DNA of 7,488 bases from an uncultured Alistipes sp. (lineage in GTDB: Bacteria > Bacteroidota > Bacteroidia > Bacteroidales > Rikenellaceae): positions 1-7,488 of the forward strand of contig CAKVKI010000129.1 of assembly GCA_934754975.1 (NCBI GenBank), read 5' to 3'. The notes beneath the pieces are model-generated. The model saw only the letters and a list, made by a program, of their open reading frames with translations, made no database searches and had not been told where the DNA came from. Shown here piece after piece: positions 1 through 6,847 of the stretch (its first letter is position 1; each line of letters begins with the position of its first letter). Made by a program: the position numbers and the translations under genes.

Positions 1-558
1 GCCGATAAAGCCCTGTCCGACGAAGATATTTTCGACGCACTCGGCCAATTCGTTCTTCAGCAGCGGCGCCGAAGCTTCGATATCGACCCCCGCATCCTTG
101 TGACGCTGCTCGGTGAGGAAACAGCGGCGCATGTCGATCCAGCGGTTCGACACTCCGGCATAGTTGAGATACTCCGAGATGATCGTAGTCGAAACCAGTT
201 CGCCGAAGGCCACGATCGTATCGTACCACAGCTCGGCGTCGGAGGGTTTGTAAACCGTCTCCACGGCCACGCGCTCCAGTTCGTCGAAGAGCGCATCGAC
301 CCTTTCCAGCTGCTTATGGCCGTGCCACAAATCGTCGATGATGCCGGCATGGTACTCCCTCAGCGCGGCGACATGCTCCATTGAGAGCTGTTTATCGCCT
401 TTCTGAAGTCCTTCGAACACCTTTTCGAGCGCATTGGTCGTCTTACCCATGGCCGAAACGATGATGAAAAGATTCTGCTCGTCGTCGATAATCTTGCGCA
501 GGTTGCGCACTCCGTCGGCATTACGCACCGACGCACCGCCAAATTTGTAAACCTTCAT
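1..558 (-). CDS. lysC: Aspartate kinase, N-terminal part (3' end outside window)
   Basis: Aspartate kinase phosphorylates L-aspartate with ATP in the cytoplasm, the first step toward lysine/diaminopimelate, threonine and methionine. I translated the minus strand from ATG at 558; the frame stays open for 186 codons to the window edge. The protein opens with MKVYKFGGASV, the family's KFGGTSV nucleotide-binding signature with Ala for Thr at residue 9. It continues with IVSAMGKTTNAL, an AFGELVST segment (the GE-x-x-S motif of aspartokinases), NRWIDMRR, and GQGFIG at the edge. The order and spacing fit the amino-acid kinase domain. The regulatory ACT domains and any homoserine dehydrogenase fusion would lie outside the window, so monofunctional LysC is inferred from the N-terminus alone. 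The gene follows the prolyl oligopeptidase on the same strand after 150 nt. I see no clear TAnnTTTG promoter of its own. dapD, from the same pathway, lies nearby in the opposite direction. Confidence 0.9.
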   Translation of the reverse strand, partial: MKVYKFGGASVRNADGVRNLRKIIDDEQNLFIIVSAMGKTTNALEKVFEGLQKGDKQLSMEHVAALREYHAGIIDDLWHGHKQLERVDALFDELERVAVETVYKPSDAELWYDTIVAFGELVSTTIISEYLNYAGVSNRWIDMRRCFLTEQRHKDAGVDIEASAPLLKNELAECVENIFVGQGFIG

Positions 559-595
559 GTTATCTCTCTTTTTAACCTAACCTACCTTCTTTGCC

Positions 596-624
596 GTCCG
601 GAGGGAACCGGCCGCCGGACTCCC
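596..624 (-). promoter_or_regulatory. Two mutually exclusive hairpins in the lysC leader
   Basis: Read on the minus strand, positions 624-603 can form a 9-bp stem (GGGAGTCCG with CGGTTCCC-side pairing, including two G-U wobbles) around a 4-nt loop. Alternatively, GTCCGG at 620-615 pairs perfectly with CCGGAC at 601-596 around a 13-nt loop. Both use the same GTCCGG segment, so only one can form at a time. The pair lies 38-66 nt upstream of the lysC start. Competing hairpins ahead of an amino-acid biosynthetic gene suggest attenuation. However, there is no U tract, no recognised riboswitch and no evident leader peptide, and GC-rich sequence produces such pairings easily. Confidence 0.3.
608..619. 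repeat. 12-mer CCGGCCGCCGGA, copy 1
   Basis: The same 12 bases occur again at 7294-7305, both times in an intergenic spacer upstream of a housekeeping gene (lysC and mdh). This copy lies within the lysC leader hairpins. The identity stops sharply at both ends. It may be a short dispersed intergenic motif or a GC-rich coincidence. Confidence 0.3.
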
Positions 625-657
625 GCGGCGTTTCACCGCGTTTACCAATCTGCCGCC

Positions 658-680
658 CAAGCCCCCGCAAGAGGGGCTTG
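658..680 (-). terminator. Hairpin between prolyl oligopeptidase and lysC, possible weak terminator
   Basis: CAAGCCCC (658-665) and GGGGCTTG (673-680) form a perfect 8-bp stem around a 7-nt loop. It starts 28 nt after the stop codon of the upstream peptidase gene. A smaller hairpin, CCGGG/CCCGG at 692-707, sits directly after that stop codon. Neither is followed by a U run on the minus strand, so this may be a weak terminator, an RNA-stabilising hairpin or an attenuating element rather than a strong intrinsic terminator. Confidence 0.45.
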
Positions 681-708
681 CCGCGGCGCAACCGGGATTT
701 CGCCCGGA

Positions 709-2850
709 TTATTTCTGTTTTTTCACCTCTGTGTAAGGCACTCCGATATTCTGGAACAGGAACGAATACGTGTCCGCCTCCTCGGCGATACGTTTCGAGG
801 TGGGTTTGCCCGCCCCGTGGCCCGCATTCGACTCGATGCGGATCAGCACCGGTGCATCGCCGGCCTGACAGTACTGCATCCGGGCGGCGAACTTGAACGA
901 GTGCGCCGGCACGACGCGGTCGTCGTGGTCGGCCGTCGTCACGAGCGTCGCGGGGTACTTCACACCCTCGCGGATGTTGTGCAGCGGCGAATATTTATAG
1001 ATATAGTTGAACTGCTCCTCGTTTTCGCTCGAACCGTACTCCACGGCCCAGCCCCAGCCGATCGTGAATTTGTGGTAGCGGAGCATGTCCATCACCCCCA
1101 CGGCGGGCAGGCAGACGGCATAGAGGTCGGGGCGCTGCACCTCGCAGGCGCCCACCAGCAGGCCGCCGTTCGAACCGCCCGCAATGGCGAGTTTATCCGA
1201 CGAAGTGTATTTTTCGGCGATCAGGTACTCGGCAGCGGCGATGAAGTCGTCGAAAACGTTCTGTTTGTTTTCGAGCATGCCCGCCTTGTGCCACGCTTCG
1301 CCGTATTCCGAACCGCCGCGCAGGTTGGCTTCGCAGTAAATGCCGCCCTGCTCGACGAACATGATGGCCGAAGGCTTGAACGTGGGCGTCTGGTTGACCT
1401 GGAAGCCGCCGTAAGCGTACAGATAGCAGGGATTCCTGCCGTCGAATTTCATATCCTTGCGGCGGGTGATGAACATCGGAACCTTCGTGCCGTCCTTCGA
1501 GGTGTAGAACACCTGCTCGGTCGTAAACAGCGCAGGATCGAAATTCACCGCAGGAGCTTTGTAAAGCTCCGAACCGCCGCCGGCAATATCGTATTTGTAG
1601 ATCGTAGCGGGAGCGATGTAGTTGGTCAGCGAATAGTAAAGTTCCGTATCGTCTTTCTCGCCGTCGAAACCGCTCACCGTGCCGATGGCCGGGAGTTCGA
1701 TCTCGCGTACGAGCGTTCCGTCGAAGCCGTACTGGCAGACCTTGCTCTGCGCATGTTCGAGGTAGGTCGCGAAAAGATAGTCTCCGGCCGAGCCGACTCC
1801 CTCCAGCAGTTTCCCGCCGCTTTCGGGAATCACGGTCGAAACCTTCGACGGGTCATTCAGGTCCACTTTCATCAGCGCATAGTTCGACGCGTCGCGGTTG
1901 GTCACGAAATAGAGCTGGCCGTCCCGGCACTCGACAGGCGCGTAGTCGGCATCGAAGCCCGGCAGCAGCGTGCGGAATTTGGACTCGGAAACCTTTTTAT
2001 AGAGTACCTCCGTACCCGACGTACCCTCCGAAGCCACGATGAAGAGCCACTGCCCGTCCTTGCTGGGCCACGGGCTGAAATAACGCAACGGATGCTCCGC
2101 GTCGGCATAGATCAGCCTGTCGGCCGACTGCGGCGTACCGAGACGGTGGTAGTAGACCTTCTGGAACTGGTTCTGCGACGAGAAAACGCCTTTCTTCGGA
2201 GCGTCGTACGCACTGTAATAGAAGCCTTTGGAATCGGGCGCCCACTCGGCTCCCGAAAACTTCACCCAGTTGATCCTGTCCGAAGTCAGCGTACGGTCGG
2301 CGGTATTCATCACACGAATCTCGACCCAGTCCGAACCCGATGCGGCGACCGAATAGGCGCAGTATTTGCCGTCCTTGGAGAACGTCACGGCCGAAAGGGC
2401 CACCGTACCGTCTTCCGAGAGCGTATTGGGGTCGATGAACACTTCGCCCTCCATGCCCGGCTGCGCGGTGCGGTAGAGTACCGACTGGTTCCGCAGTCCG
2501 TCGTTATAGAAATAATACCACGCGTCGCCGTGTTTGGCCGGAATGCCCTCTTTGGGATAATTCCACAACTCGGTCAGCCGGTCGCGGATCGCGCCGCGGA
2601 ACGGAATCTGCGACAGGTAATCCTGCGTCACGACGTTCTGGGCCTTCACCCACGCCGCCGTCGCCTCGGAATTGTCGTCTTCGAGCCAGCGGTAGGGGTC
2701 GGGAACCTCCGTACCGAAATAATTATCGGACACATCGGTGCGTTCCGTCCGGGGATAGGGCATGTGTTTTATCTGTTTCATGTTGTTGCAGCCTGCCAGT
2801 ATCGCCGCAGCGCCTGCGAGGGCCGCCGCCATGCGCGGTAATTTCATCAT
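709..2850 (-). CDS. Prolyl oligopeptidase (S9A), predicted lipoprotein
   Basis: This is a 713-residue serine peptidase of the prolyl oligopeptidase family, which cleaves short peptides after proline. The N-terminus MMKLPRMAAALAGAAAILAGC is a lipoprotein signal with lipobox LAGC and Cys21 as the expected lipidated residue, so the enzyme probably works in the periplasm or on the outer membrane rather than in the cytosol like the classic enzyme. Residues from about 30 carry the S9 N-terminal pattern (VPDPYRWLED), followed by a beta-propeller region to about residue 420 and then the alpha/beta-hydrolase domain. The triad is intact: Ser560 in GGSNGG, the first Asp of the DDR motif (Asp643, in ADHDDRVVP, with Arg645 as the probable substrate carboxylate contact), and His678 in NAGHGAGKP. 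Positions and spacing match porcine POP (554, 641, 680) closely. It is transcribed away from dapD. Pathway context is unclear; peptide scavenging or envelope peptide turnover is an inference. Confidence 0.95.
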   Translation of the reverse strand: MMKLPRMAAALAGAAAILAGCNNMKQIKHMPYPRTERTDVSDNYFGTEVPDPYRWLEDDNSEATAAWVKAQNVVTQDYLSQIPFRGAIRDRLTELWNYPKEGIPAKHGDAWYYFYNDGLRNQSVLYRTAQPGMEGEVFIDPNTLSEDGTVALSAVTFSKDGKYCAYSVAASGSDWVEIRVMNTADRTLTSDRINWVKFSGAEWAPDSKGFYYSAYDAPKKGVFSSQNQFQKVYYHRLGTPQSADRLIYADAEHPLRYFSPWPSKDGQWLFIVASEGTSGTEVLYKKVSESKFRTLLPGFDADYAPVECRDGQLYFVTNRDASNYALMKVDLNDPSKVSTVIPESGGKLLEGVGSAGDYLFATYLEHAQSKVCQYGFDGTLVREIELPAIGTVSGFDGEKDDTELYYSLTNYIAPATIYKYDIAGGGSELYKAPAVNFDPALFTTEQVFYTSKDGTKVPMFITRRKDMKFDGRNPCYLYAYGGFQVNQTPTFKPSAIMFVEQGGIYCEANLRGGSEYGEAWHKAGMLENKQNVFDDFIAAAEYLIAEKYTSSDKLAIAGGSNGGLLVGACEVQRPDLYAVCLPAVGVMDMLRYHKFTIGWGWAVEYGSSENEEQFNYIYKYSPLHNIREGVKYPATLVTTADHDDRVVPAHSFKFAARMQYCQAGDAPVLIRIESNAGHGAGKPTSKRIAEEADTYSFLFQNIGVPYTEVKKQK

Positions 2851-2878
2851 AATTATACGATTTGGGTGTATATCGGGG

Positions 2879-2886
2879 CAAAGTTA
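2879..2886 (-). promoter_or_regulatory. -7 box of the prolyl oligopeptidase promoter
   Basis: The minus strand reads TAACTTTG here, an exact match to the Bacteroidetes -7 consensus TAnnTTTG. It ends 28 nt before the ATG at 2850, leaving a leader of about 20 nt. No good TTTG -33 box is visible about 20 nt further upstream. That element is often weakly conserved in this phylum. Confidence 0.55.
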
Positions 2887-2929
2887 GGAAAAAATAATAT
2901 AGTTCGGCCTGCGGATCGAAGTTTTTGCG

Positions 2930-2937
2930 TAACTTTG
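2930..2937 (+). promoter_or_regulatory. -7 box of the dapD promoter
   Basis: The sequence TAACTTTG matches the Bacteroidetes -7 consensus TAnnTTTG exactly. Transcription would begin near 2943-2945, about 20 nt before the ATG at 2963. This decides the dapD start: an in-frame GTG at 2942 would lie at or before the first transcribed base. A TTTG at 2924-2927 is too close to be the -33 box, and no better one is seen. Confidence 0.55.
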
Positions 2938-2962
2938 GCTTGTGAAAACAACCGGAAAATGT

Positions 2963-3790
<828 letters not shown>

Positions 3791-3835
3791 TTGCGTCCCC
3801 TAAAAATCCCACCCACAATAAAAACCGAATAATTC

Positions 3836-4561
3836 ATGATCTACCGTATTGCCGAAACCACCTCGACCAACGACGAAGCCCGCGACGCGAAAGACCGGCA
3901 CGGCGACATCGTATGGGCCGAACGGCAAACCGCCGGGCGCGGCCAGCGGGGACATACGTGGACCAGTCCCGAGGGTGAAAACCTCACTTTCTCGCTGGTT
4001 CTCGAACCCGGATTCCTTCCCGTCGGGGAGCAGTTTCTGCTCTCCGAGGCCGTAACATTGGCCCTCACGGATACCTTCGCAGCCTACGGCATAGACTCCC
4101 GCATCAAGTGGACAAACGACATCTACGTCGGAGATAAAAAACTGGTCGGCATCCTCATCGAACACAACCATGCGGGAGCTTCCCTCTCCCGGACGATCGC
4201 CGGAATCGGCATCAACGTCAACCAGACGGCGTTCGACCCCGCACTGCCCAACCCCGTCTCCCTGGCGCTAGCCGGAGGCCGCAAATTCAACCGCAGCCGG
4301 CTGCTCGAAACCTTTCTGGTCCGCTGCCTGCGGCGCTACGCCCAGCTCGAACGGGGCGAGAAAGAAGCCCTGCAGCACGCCTACCGCAAGCGGATGTACC
4401 GGCTGGGCGAACAGCACCCCTACCGCCTTCCCGACGGCACGCTGTTTCAGGCCGCGCTCGAAGGCGTGCGCCCCTCGGGCGAACTGATCCTGCGCCTGGC
4501 AGACGGCACGACACGCGACTTCCTCTTCCGGGAGGTGGAATTCGTGATCGAAGGACGGTAA
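3836..4561 (+). CDS. birA: Biotin--[acetyl-CoA-carboxylase] ligase, monofunctional
   Basis: This ligase activates biotin with ATP and attaches it to the biotin carboxyl carrier domain of carboxylases. It has 241 residues and starts directly with the catalytic domain. The DNA-binding winged helix of E. coli BirA is absent, so it should not act as a repressor. Visible motifs are TSTNDEA (9-15), the biotinyl-AMP-binding loop GRGQRG (34-39) followed by HTW, KWTNDIY (91-97), KLVGILIE with Lys102 at the position of catalytic Lys183 of E. coli, and GIGINVNQ (123-130). Residues from about 190 form the small SH3-like C-terminal domain. The ATG at 3836 is preceded by an A-rich stretch without a Shine-Dalgarno sequence, as is usual in this phylum. 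It probably shares a transcript with dapD. It ends at a strong bidirectional terminator and faces the accessory pair on the other strand. Confidence 0.93.
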   Translation: MIYRIAETTSTNDEARDAKDRHGDIVWAERQTAGRGQRGHTWTSPEGENLTFSLVLEPGFLPVGEQFLLSEAVTLALTDTFAAYGIDSRIKWTNDIYVGDKKLVGILIEHNHAGASLSRTIAGIGINVNQTAFDPALPNPVSLALAGGRKFNRSRLLETFLVRCLRRYAQLERGEKEALQHAYRKRMYRLGEQHPYRLPDGTLFQAALEGVRPSGELILRLADGTTRDFLFREVEFVIEGR

Positions 4562-4575
4562 AAACAGCACTTAAC

Positions 4576-4607
4576 AAAAGCCGGGCTTTTAAAAAAGTCC
4601 GGCTTTT
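4576..4607. terminator. Bidirectional intrinsic terminator between birA and the islet
   Basis: AAAAGCCGGGCTTTT (4576-4590) pairs with AAAAGTCCGGCTTTT (4593-4607) over 15 positions with one G-U wobble; the central A/T pairs probably open into the loop. U-rich tails are present in both directions (TTTTATTAT on the plus strand, CTTTTGTT on the minus strand). It can end the dapD-birA transcript and the convergent transcript of the two islet genes. Confidence 0.9.
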
Positions 4608-4624
4608 ATTATCCATCACGACTG

Positions 4625-5206
4625 TCAGAACGTAACCTTTTCAAATATCGGATTATCCGGCGGCAACAACAACATATGCCAGAAATTAACCGGACTCCAT
4701 CCGTCTATATATTTAACTTTTCGGCCTTGGGCGCTGACATTCCACTTCACATACTTTTTCAGATTCCGTTCCAGCAAGGCGAATTTTTCAGGAGGAATAG
4801 CAAGCATTTCCGGGATATTGTTTACAACAAACACGACTTCCATGGTATCTCCTTCCGGACTTACTAGGTAACAAATACTCATTTGACTCTCTTTCACATC
4901 CCATAACGGTGCAATCTCATCGCTCGTAAATGTATTGCGCAAAGCCCGTTCGACAGAACCGGGAACTGAGTGCCCGAATACGGCTTCATACTCATCCTGC
5001 GCAACAATTTCCGAACCGTTTTTATAATATAGTTTCCCGTCCGTAGGCAGCTTATTAGCCGTATTGGACAGTATAACCGAATATTTATCCACCTTGACAT
5101 TATATGTTATTCCACCGGCACAGACGGTATCTCCGTCCCGATACCAATCCTGCGCATAACAATCGGCAACAAAGCACAAAGTCAGTAACCATATCAACTT
5201 TTTCAT
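4625..5206 (-). CDS. Small exported protein of unknown function, paired with the upstream lipoprotein
   Basis: I do not recognise the family. The protein has 193 residues. It begins MKKLIWLLTLCFVADCYAQ, a typical Sec signal with likely cleavage after CYA or CYAQ; the VADC sequence has Asp before Cys and is not a proper lipobox, so a soluble periplasmic product is expected. The mature part has an N-terminal beta-rich region (DTVCAGGITYNVKVDKYSVIL). The second half reads SPEGDTMEVVFVVN followed by IPPEKFALLERNLKKYVKW, a strand-helix-strand pattern that faintly recalls TonB C-terminal-type folds seen in short secreted Bacteroidetes proteins (weak resemblance only). It starts 12 nt after the stop of the 481-residue lipoprotein gene, so the two are almost certainly one transcript ending at 4576-4607. 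Base composition is visibly poorer in GC than in birA or gcvH. An immunity or accessory role toward the lipoprotein is possible from position alone. Confidence 0.8.
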   Translation of the reverse strand: MKKLIWLLTLCFVADCYAQDWYRDGDTVCAGGITYNVKVDKYSVILSNTANKLPTDGKLYYKNGSEIVAQDEYEAVFGHSVPGSVERALRNTFTSDEIAPLWDVKESQMSICYLVSPEGDTMEVVFVVNNIPEMLAIPPEKFALLERNLKKYVKWNVSAQGRKVKYIDGWSPVNFWHMLLLPPDNPIFEKVTF

Positions 5207-5218
5207 AATATCATCTAT

Positions 5219-6664
5219 TTATTTACAACCTTTCATTAATTCCAACAAGCAAGCAAAATCCATTTGCCCGGGGTCGAACGGGTACTTGTCTTCATTTCTA
5301 TAGGCAGGAATTCCCCGTAAAGCCGACACTGCATTCTCGTACGCATCGAAGAACTCAGGACTGCCCAAGTTGTTTTCATGGATCAATCTACTCAAATTAT
5401 CAAAAGACGGAACCCCGGCAGAACCACCCAAGGCACCTAAAATGCCGTGTATATTACCTCTCCGCTGCCGGTACATATACCATGCGAGTTTCGCCTCCAC
5501 TTCGTCATTCAGACTCGATGCCGCGGTTCCAGGACATTTCATCCGCTGAAAAACATGAAACAATTCCTCCATCAGCGAGATGTCATCCAACCTCCACCCC
5601 ATCTCTATGGCATACTCCTGATGAATGACAACGCCATCCTTCGTAACAATCCAGGGCGCCATGGATGAGGATCCGAAATAACCTGTTTCGATGGTAATAT
5701 CCACGTTCAACAATCCAATCAGCAATTGTCCCATACAGTCATTTGCCAAAGAATCCAGAGCGCCTTCAACCTTTTCATTATAGTACTTGATATTGGCCTT
5801 TTTCGCATAAGACTTTTTTTTGCCGTTCAATGCATCCGGCTTCGGACTGCCGTTTCCACCGCCGAACTGAAAATATTGAAGTTCAAGCTTCGGCGGATTA
5901 AGCTCCGGGAACTTTATCTCGGCATCAGATCCGTCCTTAAGTTTTATCGGGGCATTTCCTACTACAATGACATCTTCAATCAGGTTATCGTCTTTGACAC
6001 CGCGCGTCCGTACAGGAGTCCGCCTCCTTACGACATAAACCTGCGCCAGCATCGCAGCCATCTTATCGAGATTATCCGTCAAAGGACACGACGCGTCTTT
6101 AAGAGAAACCTCGTTCTGAAGTGTGCCCCCGGCAAATCGGCCGACGCTGACCGGACATCCCCCTAAAGTCGCATAAATAACCAGTCCGGAGAAACCGCTT
6201 TCATCGCCCAAAGTCCCGGTGCTACCAATATCGGGAATACCAATCCATTGATAGGAACTCATTTCGCCCGTTTCAGGAACTTTCAGCACGACGAGCCTAC
6301 GCAGAATCGGAAGCAAATGGGAAATACCCTCTTCATCCCATTGCAGCGACCGATAATCATATTCCGCATCGAACGTCGCATCCACAATATGAAGCGATTC
6401 GCTGCGATAGAGTGATGCGGACGCCCAGGCAGGGAGCATTTTCCCCGGTGTCAGCACCTCCGTTTCATCAAAAACGCCGGATTCCCCTGTCCGGGTCCTC
6501 ACCGTTATGTCCGAGTCGAAAAACCGCTTCGCGTCCTCTACGGAAAATCCGTTTCCGACTCCGGTTTGTTCCGCCTTACCTGTCTGAACTCTCTCTGCAC
6601 AAGAATACAACACACACAAAACTATCAAAACAGCAGACGCGCTCATTAAAGGCAATTTTTTCAT
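5219..6664 (-). CDS. Two-part lipoprotein with degenerate zincin-like C-terminal domain
   Basis: The family is not firmly recognised. The protein has 481 residues. MKKLPLMSASAVLIVLCVLYSC is a lipoprotein signal with Cys22 after LYS, so it should be anchored in the envelope. Residues about 38-225 form an N-terminal domain (FSVEDAKRFF, LPAWASASLY, a LVVLKVPETG strand, then GFSGLVIYATLGG), a layout I associate with Bacteroidetes surface lipoproteins that carry variable C-terminal domains (recollection, not a search). EDVIVVG (230-236), a Pro/Gly-rich linker and a basic stretch (GKKKS, 281-285) lead into the C-terminal domain. There, LMEELFHVFQ (364-373) followed by NDEVEA (386-391) resembles a zincin HExxH with a downstream Glu ligand, but the first His is Glu366; His370 and Glu388/Glu390 remain. 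Either the fold is catalytically dead, or it uses different ligands, or the resemblance is chance. An 8-A tract marks the domain junction. It has its own promoter and is followed by the small exported protein after 12 nt. Confidence 0.85.
   Translation of the reverse strand: MKKLPLMSASAVLIVLCVLYSCAERVQTGKAEQTGVGNGFSVEDAKRFFDSDITVRTRTGESGVFDETEVLTPGKMLPAWASASLYRSESLHIVDATFDAEYDYRSLQWDEEGISHLLPILRRLVVLKVPETGEMSSYQWIGIPDIGSTGTLGDESGFSGLVIYATLGGCPVSVGRFAGGTLQNEVSLKDASCPLTDNLDKMAAMLAQVYVVRRRTPVRTRGVKDDNLIEDVIVVGNAPIKLKDGSDAEIKFPELNPPKLELQYFQFGGGNGSPKPDALNGKKKSYAKKANIKYYNEKVEGALDSLANDCMGQLLIGLLNVDITIETGYFGSSSMAPWIVTKDGVVIHQEYAIEMGWRLDDISLMEELFHVFQRMKCPGTAASSLNDEVEAKLAWYMYRQRRGNIHGILGALGGSAGVPSFDNLSRLIHENNLGSPEFFDAYENAVSALRGIPAYRNEDKYPFDPGQMDFACLLELMKGCK
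5814..5821 (-). repeat. A8 homopolymer forming a slippery sequence inside the lipoprotein gene
   Basis: The coding strand carries eight consecutive A followed by G, read as AAA AAA AAG (Lys282-Lys284). In frame this contains A AAA AAG, the heptamer used for programmed -1 frameshifting in E. coli dnaX. A -1 slip adds 11 residues and then meets TAA at 5780-5778, giving a protein of about 295 residues without the C-terminal domain. Whether slippage happens is unknown. Confidence 0.5.
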
Positions 6665-6697
6665 AGGCTAAAACTTTTGCAGTTGTATTGGGTTCGT

Positions 6698-6729
6698 CTA
6701 ATTTAGCGAATAAACCGGAGAAATCCAAA
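6698..6729 (-). promoter_or_regulatory. Promoter of the lipoprotein-small protein operon
   Basis: The minus strand carries TTTG at 6729-6726, a 20-nt spacer, then TAAATTAG at 6705-6698, which matches TAnnTTTG at all but one position. Spacing is ideal for the Bacteroidetes primary sigma factor. The box ends 33 nt before the ATG at 6664, so the operon has its own start rather than relying on gcvH-side transcription. Confidence 0.65.
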
Positions 6730-6774
6730 CGGCTCTAATTCATCTAAAAAAGCATATAAAAAAAGATAAAAAGC

Positions 6775-6805
6775 CTTGCTGTTACGGAAATAACAGTTAT
6801 ATTTG
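6775..6805 (+). promoter_or_regulatory. gcvH promoter
   Basis: CTTG at 6775-6778 (TTG of the -33 box), a 19-nt spacer, and TATATTTG at 6798-6805, an exact TAnnTTTG match. Transcription should begin near 6812, giving a leader of about 36 nt before the ATG at 6848. That is too short for a glycine riboswitch. A perfect dyad fills most of the spacer. Confidence 0.75.
6779..6796. promoter_or_regulatory. Perfect inverted repeat in the gcvH promoter spacer, Rex-like operator
   Basis: CTGTTACGGAAATAACAG is a 6-bp perfect inverted repeat (CTGTTA and TAACAG) with a 6-bp centre, lying exactly between the -33 and -7 boxes. The Rex redox-repressor consensus is TTGTTA-N6-TAACAA, which this matches at five of six bases in each arm. 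A second, overlapping dyad, ATAAC-A-GTTAT, occupies 6790-6800. A repressor bound here would block RNA polymerase. Rex is the best candidate by pattern; a CRP/FNR-family protein is an alternative because the arm spacing is similar. Confidence 0.45.
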
Positions 6806-6847
6806 CATCATAAAATGCGAATTTAAATTTTAAACAATAACCAGATT

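Noticed and set aside
817..2841. A 674-codon open frame on the plus strand opposite the prolyl oligopeptidase gene.
   Set aside because: It is the antisense shadow of a clearly real gene with an intact catalytic triad. GC-rich codon use removes stops from the opposite strand, and the product is Arg/Val/His-rich with no recognisable domain.
4625..5206. Lipoprotein call for the small exported protein, based on VADC near residue 16.
   Set aside because: Asp directly before Cys does not fit the lipobox, and a good signal peptidase I site (CYAQ) follows at once.
6820..6829. Palindrome AATTTAAATT in the gcvH leader.
   Set aside because: It is a short AT-only palindrome in an AT-rich leader, expected by chance and unable to form a stable hairpin.
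6812..6847. A possible glycine riboswitch ahead of gcvH.
   Set aside because: The leader predicted from the promoter is only about 36 nt and AT-rich, far too short for a glycine aptamer.
4562..6847. Signs of a mobile element around the AT-rich pair (transposase, integrase, terminal repeats, tRNA attachment site).
   Set aside because: None was seen on either strand. Transfer is suggested only by composition, so no mobile element is annotated.
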